Shown here: in pieces, positions 8,898 through 17,985 of the stretch
Layout: every line of letters starts with the position of its first letter
How positions within the stretch are numbered: position 1 is the first letter of the stretch
Source of the DNA: Paraburkholderia tropica
Lineage (GTDB): Bacteria; Pseudomonadota; Gammaproteobacteria; Burkholderiales; Burkholderiaceae
Length of the DNA: 64,000 nt
Assembly: GCF_914484835.1 (NCBI RefSeq)
Contig: NZ_CAJZAR010000061.1
Span: 35,227-99,226 of the forward strand
Direction: 5' to 3'
Made by a program: the position numbers and the translations under genes
The notes under the pieces: model-generated
The model's input: the letters and a program-made list of their open reading frames with translations, nothing else
What the model was told of the DNA's origin: nothing
Database searches by the model: none

Positions 8898-9331
8898 TCT
8901 GGCAGCACGGCCGGCGCGAACCGGCGACGGGTGAAAGGTGAGGGCATCGTATCACCGGCCAGGCCGTGCGGGGACGCATCGGAAACCCGCGCCCGGGGCG
9001 GCCTGGCGTGGCTGAAACCGCCGCCAGACGGGGCTTGCGCGCCGCCATGGCCTGGCCGGATGGCATAGGGCGAACGGACGATGCCGCCCGCCGAAACGCC
9101 CGCACGCGTGGGCGGAAAATCGAAGCCGACACGCATTTCAGGGCCGATTCACAAGGGTTTCCAGCCGATTCGCGCGCCTTCCCGCGACTTTTCTTTTGCC
9201 TCCCTTTCCGCTAGGATCGAAAACAGGTAGGTATCTTTTCAGCATCTCCCCCACGATTTGACGGCATTTCCGTCAACCTTTTTTGCATGCGATCCGGTCA
9301 GGCGCGCCCGGGTCGACACAGGAGACACATC
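8898..9331. other. intergenic region between divergent metY and CBS gene
   Basis: This 434-bp stretch has no convincing ORF. Positions 8898-9170 are GC-rich leader for metY. The segment 9190-9290 is AT-richer and probably holds the promoter of the CBS gene. A terminator-like hairpin lies at 9258-9284. Confidence 0.6.
9258..9284 (+). terminator. hairpin with T-run in the 5' leader of the CBS gene
   Basis: TTGACGG and CCGTCAA form a perfect 7-bp stem with a CATTT loop, followed by CC and six T's. It sits 48 bases before the CBS-protein start, so it could attenuate that gene or end a short upstream transcript. Confidence 0.5.
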
Positions 9332-9787
9332 ATGCGTGTGAGCGATATTCTCAAGGTCAAGGGCAATACGCTCTACACCGTCACGCCCGACACGTCGCTG
9401 CACGAAGCAGTGAACACCATGGCCGAGCACGACATCGGCTCGCTCGTCGTCATGGAGTACGGCGATCTGGTCGGCATGCTCACCTTCCGCGAGATCATTC
9501 TTACGCTGCGTACGAATGGCGGCAGCGTCGGCACCAGCACGATCCGCAAGGTCATGGACGACCATCCCATCACCTGCACGCCCGAAACCGAAGTGGACGA
9601 AGTGCGCCGCATGATGCTCGAGCATCACGTGCGTTATCTGCCGGTCATGGAAAGCCGCTCGCTGATGGGCGTGATTTCGTTCTACGACGTGGCGAAGGCC
9701 GTGGTCGAAGCTCAGGGTTTCGAAAACAAGCTGCTCAAGGCCTATATTCGCGACTGGCCGGAAGAGGAGCGTCAGCCGGCGCGTTGA
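9332..9787 (+). CDS. CBS-pair domain protein
   Basis: The protein has 151 residues made of two CBS motifs. The first is 'TVTPDTSLHEAVNTMAEHDI' to 'GMLTFREI' (about residues 13-60). The second is 'TCTPETEVDEVRRMMLEHHV' to 'GVISFYDVAKAV' (about 75-130). CBS pairs bind adenine nucleotides or SAM as regulatory sensors, and here the protein contains nothing else, so a partner must be acted on in trans. The start at 9332 follows GGAG at 9321-9324 (the track-wide frame begins earlier without a ribosome site). A strong terminator follows. Confidence 0.9.
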   Translation: MRVSDILKVKGNTLYTVTPDTSLHEAVNTMAEHDIGSLVVMEYGDLVGMLTFREIILTLRTNGGSVGTSTIRKVMDDHPITCTPETEVDEVRRMMLEHHVRYLPVMESRSLMGVISFYDVAKAVVEAQGFENKLLKAYIRDWPEEERQPAR

Positions 9788-9813
9788 ACGCGCGAGCCCG
9801 TCCGATCCAGCAT

Positions 9814-9842
9814 GAAAAAGCGCGCGTCAAGCGCGCTTTTTC
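9814..9842 (+). terminator. Rho-independent terminator after CBS gene
   Basis: GAAAAAGCGCGC / GCGCGCTTTTTC form a 12-bp perfect stem with a five-base loop. It is A-rich on the left and T-rich on the right. Confidence 0.85.
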
Positions 9843-9881
9843 ACGTCTGGCGCCCGACTCTGACAGCATAAATCCCACTCG

Positions 9882-11867
9882 ATGAACGAACGCTCCTTGC
9901 CAGCGACGGAAACCACCGCACGCGCGGCAACCGCCCACACTTCACAGTTCGCGCTGCTGCGTCAGCGCCGGTTCGCGCCGTTTTTCTGGACGCAATTCCT
10001 CGGCGCGATGAACGACAACGTGTTCAAGATCGGCTTCACGTCGCTCGTCACGTATCAGGCGGCGCGCTTTTCCGGCGTCGATCCGAAGACCGTCGCGTTT
10101 CTCATTTCAGCGATCTTCATCGCGCCGTTCGTGCTGTTTTCGGCGACGTCGGGCCAGATCGCCGACAAGTACGACAAGGCCGTGCTCACGCGCTGGGTCA
10201 AGACCTTCGAGATCGCGGTGATGCTGATCGGCGCGGCGGGTTTCTGGATGCACAGCGCGCCGTTGCTCTATGTCTGCACGTTCCTGATGGGCGTGCATTC
10301 GACCGTGTTCGGGCCGGTCAAGTACGCGTATCTGCCGCAGAAGCTCGCCGAGGACGAACTCGTCGGCGGCAACGGTCTCGTCGAGATGGGCACCTTCGTG
10401 GCGATCCTGATTGGCACGATCGTGGGGGGCGTTGCCGCCGGTATCGGCGCGAGCAATGCGCTTTCGGCGACCTCCGCCGCCGCGCAATCGGCGACGCCCG
10501 CGGGCGCCTGGTGGCTCGGCGGCATGTGCATCGCCATCGCGCTGATCGGGCGGATCGCCTCGTCGTTCGTGCCGCCGTGCGCGCCGTCGCAGACCGGATT
10601 GCGCATCAACTGGAATCCGTTCTCCGAAACCTCGCGCAACCTGCGGCTCGCGCACCGCAACCGCACCGTGTTTCTGAGCCTGCTCGGCATTTCGTGGCTG
10701 TGGTTCGTGGGCGCGACGTTCTTGTCGTCGTTCTTCAACTTCGCGAAGGACGTGCTGTTCGCCGACGCGGACGTCGTCACCGTGCTGCTCGCCATGTTCT
10801 CGCTCGGCATCGGCTTCGGTTCGCTGATGTGCGAGAAGCTGTCGCGGCGGCGCATCGAGATCGGGCTCGTGCCGCTCGGCTCGATCGGCATGAGCGTGTT
10901 CGGCATCGACCTGTTCTTCGCCAGTCACGCGCTGCCCGCCGCGCCGCATCTGCTGTCGGTGGGCGAATTCCTGAGCCTGCCCGCGCACTGGCGCGTGCTC
11001 GCCGACCTCTTTCTGCTCGCCATGTTCGGCGGGTTCTACAGCGTGCCGCTGTACGCGCTGATCCAGAGCCGCAGCGAACCGAGCCACCGCGCGCGCATCA
11101 TCGCGGCGAACAACATCCTGAACTCGCTGTTCATGATCGTTTCCGCGTTGATGGCGATGGGGCTCACGGCGGCGGGCGTCGGCATTCCGGGTATTTTTCT
11201 GACCACGGCGCTGCTCAATATCGTCGTGGCCGCCTACATCTACGGGCTGGTGCCCGAGTTTCTGCTGCGTTTCGTCGCGTGGGTGCTCGTGCATACGGTC
11301 TATCGCGTGCGGCTCGTGCATGCGGAGCGCATTCCCGCCGAAGGTCCGGCCGTGCTGGTCTGCAATCACGTGAGCTATGTCGATGCGGTCGTGCTCATGG
11401 CCGAGAGCCCGCGACCGATCCGTTTCGTGATGGATCACCGGATTTTCCGTTCGCCGCTGCTCGGCTGGCTGTTCCGTCACGCACGGGCGATTCCGATCGC
11501 GCCCGCGCACGAAGACGCGGCGCTGCTCGAAAAGGCCTATGACGCCTGCGCGGCGGCGTTGGCCGACGGCGATCTGGTCTGCATCTTCCCCGAGGGCAAG
11601 CTGACGAAAACCGGCGGCATGAATCCGTTCCGCCACGGCGTGACGGAGATCCTCAAGCGCACGCCCGCGCCCGTGGTGCCGATGGCGCTGCGCGGGCTCT
11701 GGGGCAGTGCGTTCTCGCGGCATGCGGCGTCGGGGCAGGATCGGCCGGTGCGGCGCGGCCTGACGAGCCGGCTCACGCTGGCGGTCGGCGAGCCGATCGC
11801 GCCCGCCGACGTCACCGTCGACGGCCTGCAGCAGATCGTGGCCGACTTGCGCGGCGCGCGGCGCTAA
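9882..11867 (+). CDS. MFS lysophospholipid-type transporter fused to 1-acyl-glycerol-3-phosphate acyltransferase
   Basis: The protein has 661 residues. Residues 25-440 are a major-facilitator transporter with about 12 hydrophobic segments and the LplT-like opening 'FFWTQFLGAMNDNVFKIGF'. Residues 450-655 are a PlsC-type acyltransferase with the catalytic 'NHVSYVD' (HX4D) near residue 494 and 'FPEGKLTKTG' near 570. The same two activities form the LplT-Aas system for uptake and re-acylation of lysophospholipids, here without the acyl-ACP synthetase domain. A role in phospholipid repair at the inner membrane follows from family knowledge. The start ATG has no strong ribosome site. Confidence 0.9.
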   Translation: MNERSLPATETTARAATAHTSQFALLRQRRFAPFFWTQFLGAMNDNVFKIGFTSLVTYQAARFSGVDPKTVAFLISAIFIAPFVLFSATSGQIADKYDKAVLTRWVKTFEIAVMLIGAAGFWMHSAPLLYVCTFLMGVHSTVFGPVKYAYLPQKLAEDELVGGNGLVEMGTFVAILIGTIVGGVAAGIGASNALSATSAAAQSATPAGAWWLGGMCIAIALIGRIASSFVPPCAPSQTGLRINWNPFSETSRNLRLAHRNRTVFLSLLGISWLWFVGATFLSSFFNFAKDVLFADADVVTVLLAMFSLGIGFGSLMCEKLSRRRIEIGLVPLGSIGMSVFGIDLFFASHALPAAPHLLSVGEFLSLPAHWRVLADLFLLAMFGGFYSVPLYALIQSRSEPSHRARIIAANNILNSLFMIVSALMAMGLTAAGVGIPGIFLTTALLNIVVAAYIYGLVPEFLLRFVAWVLVHTVYRVRLVHAERIPAEGPAVLVCNHVSYVDAVVLMAESPRPIRFVMDHRIFRSPLLGWLFRHARAIPIAPAHEDAALLEKAYDACAAALADGDLVCIFPEGKLTKTGGMNPFRHGVTEILKRTPAPVVPMALRGLWGSAFSRHAASGQDRPVRRGLTSRLTLAVGEPIAPADVTVDGLQQIVADLRGARR

Positions 11868-12028
11868 CGCTTCGTTTGCACGGCGGAACAGGGCGTCACG
11901 GTCGGCCCGGTTCGGCTCGGTTTCGGCCCAGATCGCCCCCGGTTGGCGCGCCGAGCGGGGGCAGCCGGGCGGGCCGTCGCGCGGACTGGCATAATATCGG
12001 ATTCCCCGATTCACTTTGGACGACCGCC

Positions 12029-13129
12029 ATGTCCGGCAACACGCTCGGTACGCTTTTCACCGTCACCACCTTCGGCGAATCCCACGGGCCGGCCATCGGC
12101 TGCGTCATCGACGGCTGCCCGCCCGGCATGGCGCTCACCGAAGCCGACATCCAGATCGATCTGGACCGCCGCCGTCCCGGCACGTCGCGTCACGTCACGC
12201 AGCGCCAGGAAGCCGATCAGGTCGAAATTCTCTCCGGCGTGTTCGAAGGCCGCACGACGGGCACGCCCATCGCGCTGCTGATCCGCAACACGGACCAGCG
12301 CAGCAAGGACTACGGCAACATCGTCGAGACTTTCCGTCCGGGCCACGCCGATTACACCTACTGGCAGAAGTACGGCATTCGCGACTATCGCGGCGGCGGC
12401 CGTTCGTCGGCGCGTCTGACGGCGCCGACGGTCGCGGCGGGCGCGGTCGCGAAGAAGTGGCTGCGCGAACGCTTCGGCGTGGAAGTGCGCGGCTACATGA
12501 GCGCGCTCGGCGAGATCGCGGTGCCGTTCGTCGAGTGGCAGCATGTGCATGAGAATCCGTTCTTTGCGCCCAACGCCGACGTGGTGCTGCAGCTCGAGGA
12601 CTACATGGACGCGCTGCGCAAGGACGGCGACTCGATCGGCGCACGCATCAACGTGGTCGCGAGCGGCGTGCCGGTGGGTTGGGGCGAGCCGCTGTTCGAC
12701 CGCCTCGACGCCGACATCGCGCACGCCATGATGGGCATCAACGCGGTGAAGGGCGTGGAGATCGGCGCGGGCTTCGCGAGCGTCGCGCAACGCGGTTCGA
12801 CGCACGGCGACGAACTCACGCCCAATGGCTTCCACGGCAATCACGCGGGCGGCGTGCTCGGCGGCATTTCGACGGGGCAGGACATCACCGTGTCGATCGC
12901 GATCAAGCCGACGTCGAGCATCCGCACGCCGCGCCGTTCGATCGACAAGGCCGGTGAGCCCGCGATCGTCGAAACCTTCGGCCGTCACGATCCGTGTGTC
13001 GGCATTCGCGCGACGCCGATCGCCGAAGCCATGCTCGCGCTCGTGCTGATCGACCACGCGATGCGTCATCGCGCGCAGAACGGCGATGTCGTTGTGACGA
13101 CGCCGAAGATTCCGGCTAGCGACGCCTGA
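12029..13129 (+). CDS. aroC: chorismate synthase
   Basis: The 366-residue protein shows all three chorismate synthase signatures: 'GESHGPAIGCVIDGCPPG' at the N-terminus, 'DYRGGGRSSARLTA' in the middle and 'GFHGNHAGGVLGGIS'. It converts 5-enolpyruvylshikimate-3-phosphate to chorismate using reduced FMN, the last common step to aromatic amino acids and folate. Length equals the usual bacterial enzyme. I chose ATG 12029 (MSGNTLG), the family's normal start. The frame is open further upstream without support. A strong terminator follows. Confidence 0.97.
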   Translation: MSGNTLGTLFTVTTFGESHGPAIGCVIDGCPPGMALTEADIQIDLDRRRPGTSRHVTQRQEADQVEILSGVFEGRTTGTPIALLIRNTDQRSKDYGNIVETFRPGHADYTYWQKYGIRDYRGGGRSSARLTAPTVAAGAVAKKWLRERFGVEVRGYMSALGEIAVPFVEWQHVHENPFFAPNADVVLQLEDYMDALRKDGDSIGARINVVASGVPVGWGEPLFDRLDADIAHAMMGINAVKGVEIGAGFASVAQRGSTHGDELTPNGFHGNHAGGVLGGISTGQDITVSIAIKPTSSIRTPRRSIDKAGEPAIVETFGRHDPCVGIRATPIAEAMLALVLIDHAMRHRAQNGDVVVTTPKIPASDA

Positions 13130-13176
13130 TTCGTTGCGCTCGCAAGCAGTGCGCCGTGTTTACTCGGCGCAGCAAT

Positions 13177-13207
13177 AAAAAAACCGCTCCTTGGAGCGGT
13201 TTTTTTG
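13177..13207. terminator. bidirectional terminator between aroC and ETF-QO gene
   Basis: AAAAACCGCTC / GAGCGGTTTTTT form a stem with A-run on one side and T-run on the other. It can serve both converging genes. Confidence 0.9.
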
Positions 13208-13222
13208 CGTCTGCGAACGGAC

Positions 13223-14896
13223 TTACATGTTCGGATAATTCGGTCCGCCGCCACCTTCCGGCGTGACCCAGACGATATTCTGCGTCGGGTCCTTGATATC
13301 GCAGGTCTTGCAGTGCACGCAGTTCTGCGCGTTGATCTGCAGGCGGTCGCTGCCGTCGTCGTTCTTCACGAATTCGTAGACCGCCGCCGGGCAGAAGCGC
13401 GCTTCCGGGCCCGCATAGGTACGCAGATTCACATCGACCGGCACCTTCGCATCTTTCAGCGTCAAATGCGCGGGCTGATTCTCTTCGTGATTCGTGTTCG
13501 AAATAAACACCGAAGAGAGGCGATCGAATGTGAGCTTGCCATCAGGTTTCGGATACTCGATCGGCTTGCATTGCGACGCCGGACGCAGCATTTCGTTATC
13601 GCGATGCTGATGATGCAGCGTCCACGGCACGTTGCCGCCCATCACCTTCTGTTCGAGACCGACCATCAGCGTGCCGAGGTACAGGCCCTTGCTCATCCAC
13701 TGCTTGAAATTGCGCGCCTTGTACAGTTCCGTGTGCAGCCAGGACTGCTTGAACGCTTCGGGATAAGCCGTGAGTTCATCGCTCGTGCGACCGGCTTGCA
13801 CCGCTTCGAATGCCGCTTCCGCAGCCAGCATGCCGGTCTTGATCGCCGCGTGACTGCCCTTGATACGCGCCGCGTTCAAAAAGCCCGCATCATCACCGAC
13901 CAATGCGCCGCCCGGAAACACGAGTTTCGGCAGCGACATCAGACCGCCCGCCGTCATCGCGCGCGCGCCGTACGAAACACGCTTGCCGCCTTCGAGATAT
14001 TTGCGGATCGCCGGATGCGTCTTGTAGCGCTGGAATTCCTCGAACGGCGACAGATACGGATTCGTATAAGCCAGGCCGACAACAAAACCCACCATCACCT
14101 GGTTATTGTCGATGTGGTAAAGGAACGAACCGCCGTACGTATCGTTTTCGAGCGGCCAGCCGGCCGTGTGAATCACGAGACCCGGCTGATGCTTCGCGGG
14201 ATCGATCTCCCACAGTTCCTTGATGCCGATACCGTAGACCTGCGGATCTGCGTCCTTGCCAAGCTTGAATTTCTCGTTCAGCTGACGGCCCAGATGCCCG
14301 CGCGCGCCTTCGCAAAACAGCGTGTATTTCGCGTGCAGTTCCATGCCGAGCTGGAAATTCTCGGTGGGCTCGCCATCCTTGCCGATGCCCATGTTGCCCG
14401 TCGCGACGCCTTTTACCGAGCCATCGTCGTTATAGAGCACTTCGGCCGCCGGAAAGCCCGGGAAAATCTCGACGCCCAGCGCCTCGGCCTGCTGACCCAG
14501 CCAGCGCGTCACGTTCGCGAGGCTGATCACATAGTTGCCGTGGTTCTTGAAGTTGTCCGGCAGCGCCCAGTTCGGCACAGCCTTAGCCCCGGTTTCGGAA
14601 AGAAAAAGGAACTTGTCCTCGGTGACGGGCACGTTCAGCGGCGCGCCTTGCGCTTTCCAGTCGGGAATCAGTTCGTCGATCGCGCGCGGATCCATGACCG
14701 CGCCCGAGAGGATATGCGCCCCGATTTCCGAGCCTTTCTCCAGGACGCACACGCCAATTTCGACGCCTTTTTCTGCTGCGAGCTGCTTCAGGCGGATGGC
14801 CGCGGAAAGCCCGGCCGGGCCGCCGCCGACGACCACGACGTCGTATTCCATCGACTCGCGTGGGCCGTATTGCTCCAAAAGACTTGCGGGGGTCAT
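13223..14896 (-). CDS. electron transfer flavoprotein-ubiquinone oxidoreductase
   Basis: The protein has 557 residues with an N-terminal FAD site ('DVVVVGGGPAGLSAAIRL', about residues 19-36), the 'EIGAHILSGAVMDPRA' ETF-QO signature and a C-terminal 4Fe-4S ferredoxin-like region ('FCPAAVYEF', 'NAQNCVHCKTCDIKDP'). It moves electrons from reduced ETF, fed by acyl-CoA and other dehydrogenases, to ubiquinone in the inner membrane. The start at 14896 has AGAGGAG 5 bases upstream. An upstream in-frame ATG lies inside that ribosome site. It is divergent from the SDR gene, with 176 bases for both promoters. Confidence 0.96.
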   Translation of the reverse strand: MTPASLLEQYGPRESMEYDVVVVGGGPAGLSAAIRLKQLAAEKGVEIGVCVLEKGSEIGAHILSGAVMDPRAIDELIPDWKAQGAPLNVPVTEDKFLFLSETGAKAVPNWALPDNFKNHGNYVISLANVTRWLGQQAEALGVEIFPGFPAAEVLYNDDGSVKGVATGNMGIGKDGEPTENFQLGMELHAKYTLFCEGARGHLGRQLNEKFKLGKDADPQVYGIGIKELWEIDPAKHQPGLVIHTAGWPLENDTYGGSFLYHIDNNQVMVGFVVGLAYTNPYLSPFEEFQRYKTHPAIRKYLEGGKRVSYGARAMTAGGLMSLPKLVFPGGALVGDDAGFLNAARIKGSHAAIKTGMLAAEAAFEAVQAGRTSDELTAYPEAFKQSWLHTELYKARNFKQWMSKGLYLGTLMVGLEQKVMGGNVPWTLHHQHRDNEMLRPASQCKPIEYPKPDGKLTFDRLSSVFISNTNHEENQPAHLTLKDAKVPVDVNLRTYAGPEARFCPAAVYEFVKNDDGSDRLQINAQNCVHCKTCDIKDPTQNIVWVTPEGGGGPNYPNM

Positions 14897-15072
14897 TAAA
14901 GCTCCTCTTGCCATTAGAATACTTTTTTCGGGTTCGTATTGTCGGGGAACGCTCCGCGAGCCGCAACCCAATCAGCCTACATTAGCACGACCGTTCTATT
15001 TTATGCCAGAATGCCCGGCGCGCAGCCGGACAGGCGTTCCGGCACTTATTCATCCCTGAACAGGAAGCGAAA

Positions 15073-15852
15073 ATGGGCCGTTCGATCAATCTGGAAGGCA
15101 AGGTGGCGATGATCACCGGCGCGTCGAGCGGTCTCGGCAAGCGCTTCGCGCAGGTGCTCTCGCAGGCAGGGGCGAAGGTCGTTCTGGCGAGCCGCCGGGT
15201 CGAGCGGCTCAAGGAACTGCGCGCGGAAATCGAAGCCGACGGCGGCGCCGCCCACGTGGTCTCGCTCGACGTCACGGACTATCAGAGCATTCGATCGGCG
15301 GTCGCGCACGCGGAAACCGAAGCCGGCACCATCGACATTCTCGTCAACAACTCGGGCGTCTCCACCACGCAAAAGCTCGTCGACGTCACGCCCGCCGACT
15401 TCGAGTACGTGTTCGACACCAACACGCGCGGCGCCTTTTTCGTGGCGCAGGAAGTCGCCAAGCGCATGATCATGCGCGGTAACGGCGGCGGCACGAAACC
15501 GGCGTATCGCATCATCAATATTGCCTCGGTGGCGGGGCTGAGCGTGCTGCCGCAAATCGGTCTCTATTCGATCAGCAAGGCCGCCGTCGTGCACATGACG
15601 AAGTCGATGGCGCTCGAATGGGGCCGCCACGGCATCAACGTCAACGCGATCTGTCCCGGTTATATCGACACCGAAATCAACCATCATCATTGGTCGACGG
15701 AGCAGGGGCAAAAGCTTATTTCGATGCTGCCGCGCCATCGCGTGGGCACGCCTGCCGACCTCGACGGCTTGCTGCTGCTGCTGTCCGCCGACGAGTCCGC
15801 GTTCATGAACGGCTCGATCATCACCGCCGACGATGGATTCGGCCTGACCTGA
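15073..15852 (+). CDS. short-chain dehydrogenase/reductase
   Basis: The protein has 259 residues with a classical SDR plan: 'MITGASSGLGKRF' cofactor loop (about 12-24), 'NNSGVS', catalytic Ser in 'NIASVAG', 'YSISKAA' with Tyr and Lys, and 'NAICPGYIDTEI'. The cofactor preference and substrate are not evident, though 'ASRR' after the second strand would favour NADP(H). The neighbours are ETF-QO upstream and a hot-dog thioesterase downstream, which suggests acyl-CoA or beta-oxidation chemistry by context only. The start follows AGGAAG. Confidence 0.9.
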   Translation: MGRSINLEGKVAMITGASSGLGKRFAQVLSQAGAKVVLASRRVERLKELRAEIEADGGAAHVVSLDVTDYQSIRSAVAHAETEAGTIDILVNNSGVSTTQKLVDVTPADFEYVFDTNTRGAFFVAQEVAKRMIMRGNGGGTKPAYRIINIASVAGLSVLPQIGLYSISKAAVVHMTKSMALEWGRHGINVNAICPGYIDTEINHHHWSTEQGQKLISMLPRHRVGTPADLDGLLLLLSADESAFMNGSIITADDGFGLT

Positions 15853-15955
15853 GCGCTTTCCGTTTTCCCGCGAGTGCCGATGTCGCTGCGCCGATGCGCC
15901 GCGAATCGTACACTCGCGTCTTTGCGTAACCCGAAGTCGAAGTGCAATTCGTGCA

Positions 15956-16396
15956 ATGAGCGATTACCACCCCGTTTTTGAAATGACCATGCCGATCCGT
16001 TGGGGCGACATGGATGCTTTCGGCCATGTGAACAACACGGTCTACTTCCGCTACATGGAGCAGGTGCGGATTTCCTGGTTCGAGCAACTCGGCGTGGCCG
16101 GCGAGAGCCGCGAGGGCGGCAACCGGCAGGGTCCGGTGATCGTCAACGCCTCGATGGAATTCCTCAAGCAACTGCACTATCCGGGCGACATCGTCTGCAC
16201 GATGACGGTGGGCCAGCCGGGGCGAAGCAGCTTCGATACCGGCTTTGAACTGCGCCGCGCGGACGAACCCGACACGGTCTACGCGCGCGGCAACGCCCGC
16301 TGCGTGTGGATCGACTACGAAGCGGGCAAGTCGGTGCCGATTCCCGACCCTTTGCGCGCGACCATCGAGAACGCGCCGCTCGTCAAGGCAGGCTGA
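15956..16396 (+). CDS. acyl-CoA thioesterase, 4-hydroxybenzoyl-CoA thioesterase (YbgC/FadM-like) family
   Basis: The protein has 146 residues with a hot-dog fold. 'IRWGDMDAFGHVNNTVYFRY' near residues 14-33 is the active-site signature with the catalytic Asp. Members hydrolyse acyl- or aroyl-CoA. It follows the SDR gene on the same strand after about 100 bases and may share its transcript. The substrate is unknown. Confidence 0.9.
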   Translation: MSDYHPVFEMTMPIRWGDMDAFGHVNNTVYFRYMEQVRISWFEQLGVAGESREGGNRQGPVIVNASMEFLKQLHYPGDIVCTMTVGQPGRSSFDTGFELRRADEPDTVYARGNARCVWIDYEAGKSVPIPDPLRATIENAPLVKAG

Positions 16397-16447
16397 CGCG
16401 TTCCGCTACGCGCTCGCGCTTCCCGCGCGCGCCGCTTTCCCTTCCGC

Positions 16448-17023
16448 TCAATGCCCGAGGAGCCGCTGCAGCAATTCCGTGGCGTTGCCCGTGTCGTACT
16501 TGCGCATCAGCCGCGCGCGGTAGACGTCTACCGTGCGTGAGCTGATGTCGAGAATTCTCCCGATCTGCTTGCTCGTCTTGCCCGTGACCAGCTGCGCCGC
16601 GATTTCCCGCTCGCGCGGCGTGAGTTCGACGGCGACGCGCCGCGTCGCGCTCAAATCCTCGAACGTCCAGACGCCGGCCGCGTGCGGCGCCTGCCGGTCG
16701 AGCGAACGCCCGGTGACGTGGCACCAGAACAGCTCGCCGTTGGCGCGCTTCATGATGCGGTCGTCGGCGTAACTGCCTTGCGCGGTCATGATGGGCGGAA
16801 TGCGTTCGCCGATGCGCTCGAACTCGTCCGCCGACGGATACAGCACCAGGAACGACTGCCCGATCAGCGCCTCGCGCGGGCAACGAAAGATCGCACAGAG
16901 CGCCTCGTTGCAGTCTTCGATGATGCGCTCGCGCGCGAGCACGAGCCCGATGGGCGCGAGGTGGAACGCCGTCTGGTAGTCGAGAGCGGTGGCTGCGGTG
17001 GCGGGCGTGGCAGGTTCGGGCAT
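16448..17023 (-). CDS. PAS domain / LuxR-type HTH transcriptional regulator
   Basis: The protein has 191 residues. A PAS domain (about 16-125) contains 'LAPIGLVLARERIIEDCNEA' and 'RANGELFWCHVTGRSL'. A LuxR helix-turn-helix (about 132-190) follows: 'LTPREREIAAQLVTGKTSKQ' and 'DISSRTVDVYRARLMRK'. PAS domains sense small molecules or redox state, and no ligand can be named. It is divergent from scoA across 239 bases, which makes the CoA-transferase operon its probable target. The C-terminus converges with the thioesterase. Confidence 0.9.
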   Translation of the reverse strand: MPEPATPATAATALDYQTAFHLAPIGLVLARERIIEDCNEALCAIFRCPREALIGQSFLVLYPSADEFERIGERIPPIMTAQGSYADDRIMKRANGELFWCHVTGRSLDRQAPHAAGVWTFEDLSATRRVAVELTPREREIAAQLVTGKTSKQIGRILDISSRTVDVYRARLMRKYDTGNATELLQRLLGH

Positions 17024-17262
17024 GGCGTGCGATACGGGAATGGCTTTATGTAGTTTTGCGTATTGTGCCGCAACGCCCGCCCAGCGTACGCTTCACAACC
17101 ATCGGAGGACCGGGTGGACAGGCTGTCGGATTCACGGCAACGCCACTCGCGGATGACTAGAATGGGGCATCCGGGCGCCCACAGCGCCCGCGTGCCGGGC
17201 AGAACGAACAGAAACAACGCAAAACGTAGCGACGAATTTCCATTCGAGGAAGGGACACACTG

Positions 17263-17970
17263 ATGAACAAGGTCTATGGAAGCGCGGCTGCCGCGCTCGA
17301 AGGCATCGTCAAGGACGGCCAGACGTTCGCGGTCGGCGGTTTCGGGCTGTGCGGCATTCCCGAGGCGCTGATCGGCGCGCTGCGCGATTCGGGCGTGAAG
17401 GGCATTACCTGTATCAGCAACAATGCGGGCGTCGACGGTTTCGGCCTGGGTCTGCTGCTGGAAACGCGCCAGATCAAGAAGATGGTCTCGTCGTATGTGG
17501 GCGAGAACAAGGAATTCGAGCGCCAGTATCTGTCGGGCGAGCTCGAACTCGAATTCACGCCGCAAGGCACGCTGGCCGAGAAGCTGCGCGCGGGCGGCGC
17601 GGGCATTCCCGCTTTCTTCACGAACACGGGCTACGGCACGCTGATCGCCGAGGGCAAGGAAACGCGCCAGTTCGGCGAGAACCATTACGTGCTCGAGCAT
17701 TCGCTCACGGCGGACGTCGCGCTCGTGAAGGCGTGGAAGGCCGATAAATCCGGCAACCTCATTTATCGCCGCACGGCGCGCAACTTCAACCCGATGTGCG
17801 CGATGGCCGGCAAGATCACGGTGGTGGAAGTGGAAGAGATCGTCGAGAACGGCGAACTCGATCCCGATTCGATTCACACGCCGGGCATCTTCGTGCAGCG
17901 CCTCGTGCTCAACGCGAGCCCCGAAAAACGCATCGAACAACGCACCGTGCGCGCCGCGGCGAGCGCCTGA
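17263..17970 (+). CDS. scoA: 3-oxoacid CoA-transferase subunit A
   Basis: The 235-residue protein begins MNKVYGSAAAALEGIVKDGQ and has 'VGGFGLCGIPEALI' (the class I CoA-transferase alpha signature) and 'ISNNAGVDGFGLGLLL'. With subunit B it moves CoA from succinyl-CoA to acetoacetate or a related 3-oxoacid, the entry to ketone-body use. The ribosome site GAAGGGA lies 10-16 bases upstream of the ATG. It is 15 bases from scoB in one operon, probably controlled by the divergent PAS-LuxR regulator. Confidence 0.93.
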   Translation: MNKVYGSAAAALEGIVKDGQTFAVGGFGLCGIPEALIGALRDSGVKGITCISNNAGVDGFGLGLLLETRQIKKMVSSYVGENKEFERQYLSGELELEFTPQGTLAEKLRAGGAGIPAFFTNTGYGTLIAEGKETRQFGENHYVLEHSLTADVALVKAWKADKSGNLIYRRTARNFNPMCAMAGKITVVEVEEIVENGELDPDSIHTPGIFVQRLVLNASPEKRIEQRTVRAAASA

Positions 17971-17985
17971 GGAGGGAGACGGATC

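Noticed and set aside
8898..9331. SAM riboswitch upstream of metY
   Set aside because: Neither strand shows the conserved core of SAM-I or SAM-II elements that I could recognise.
10107..12014. 635-codon minus-strand frame opposite the transporter-acyltransferase gene
   Set aside because: It is an antisense shadow in GC-rich DNA. The translation is Arg/His-rich low complexity, and the plus strand carries clear MFS and PlsC motifs.
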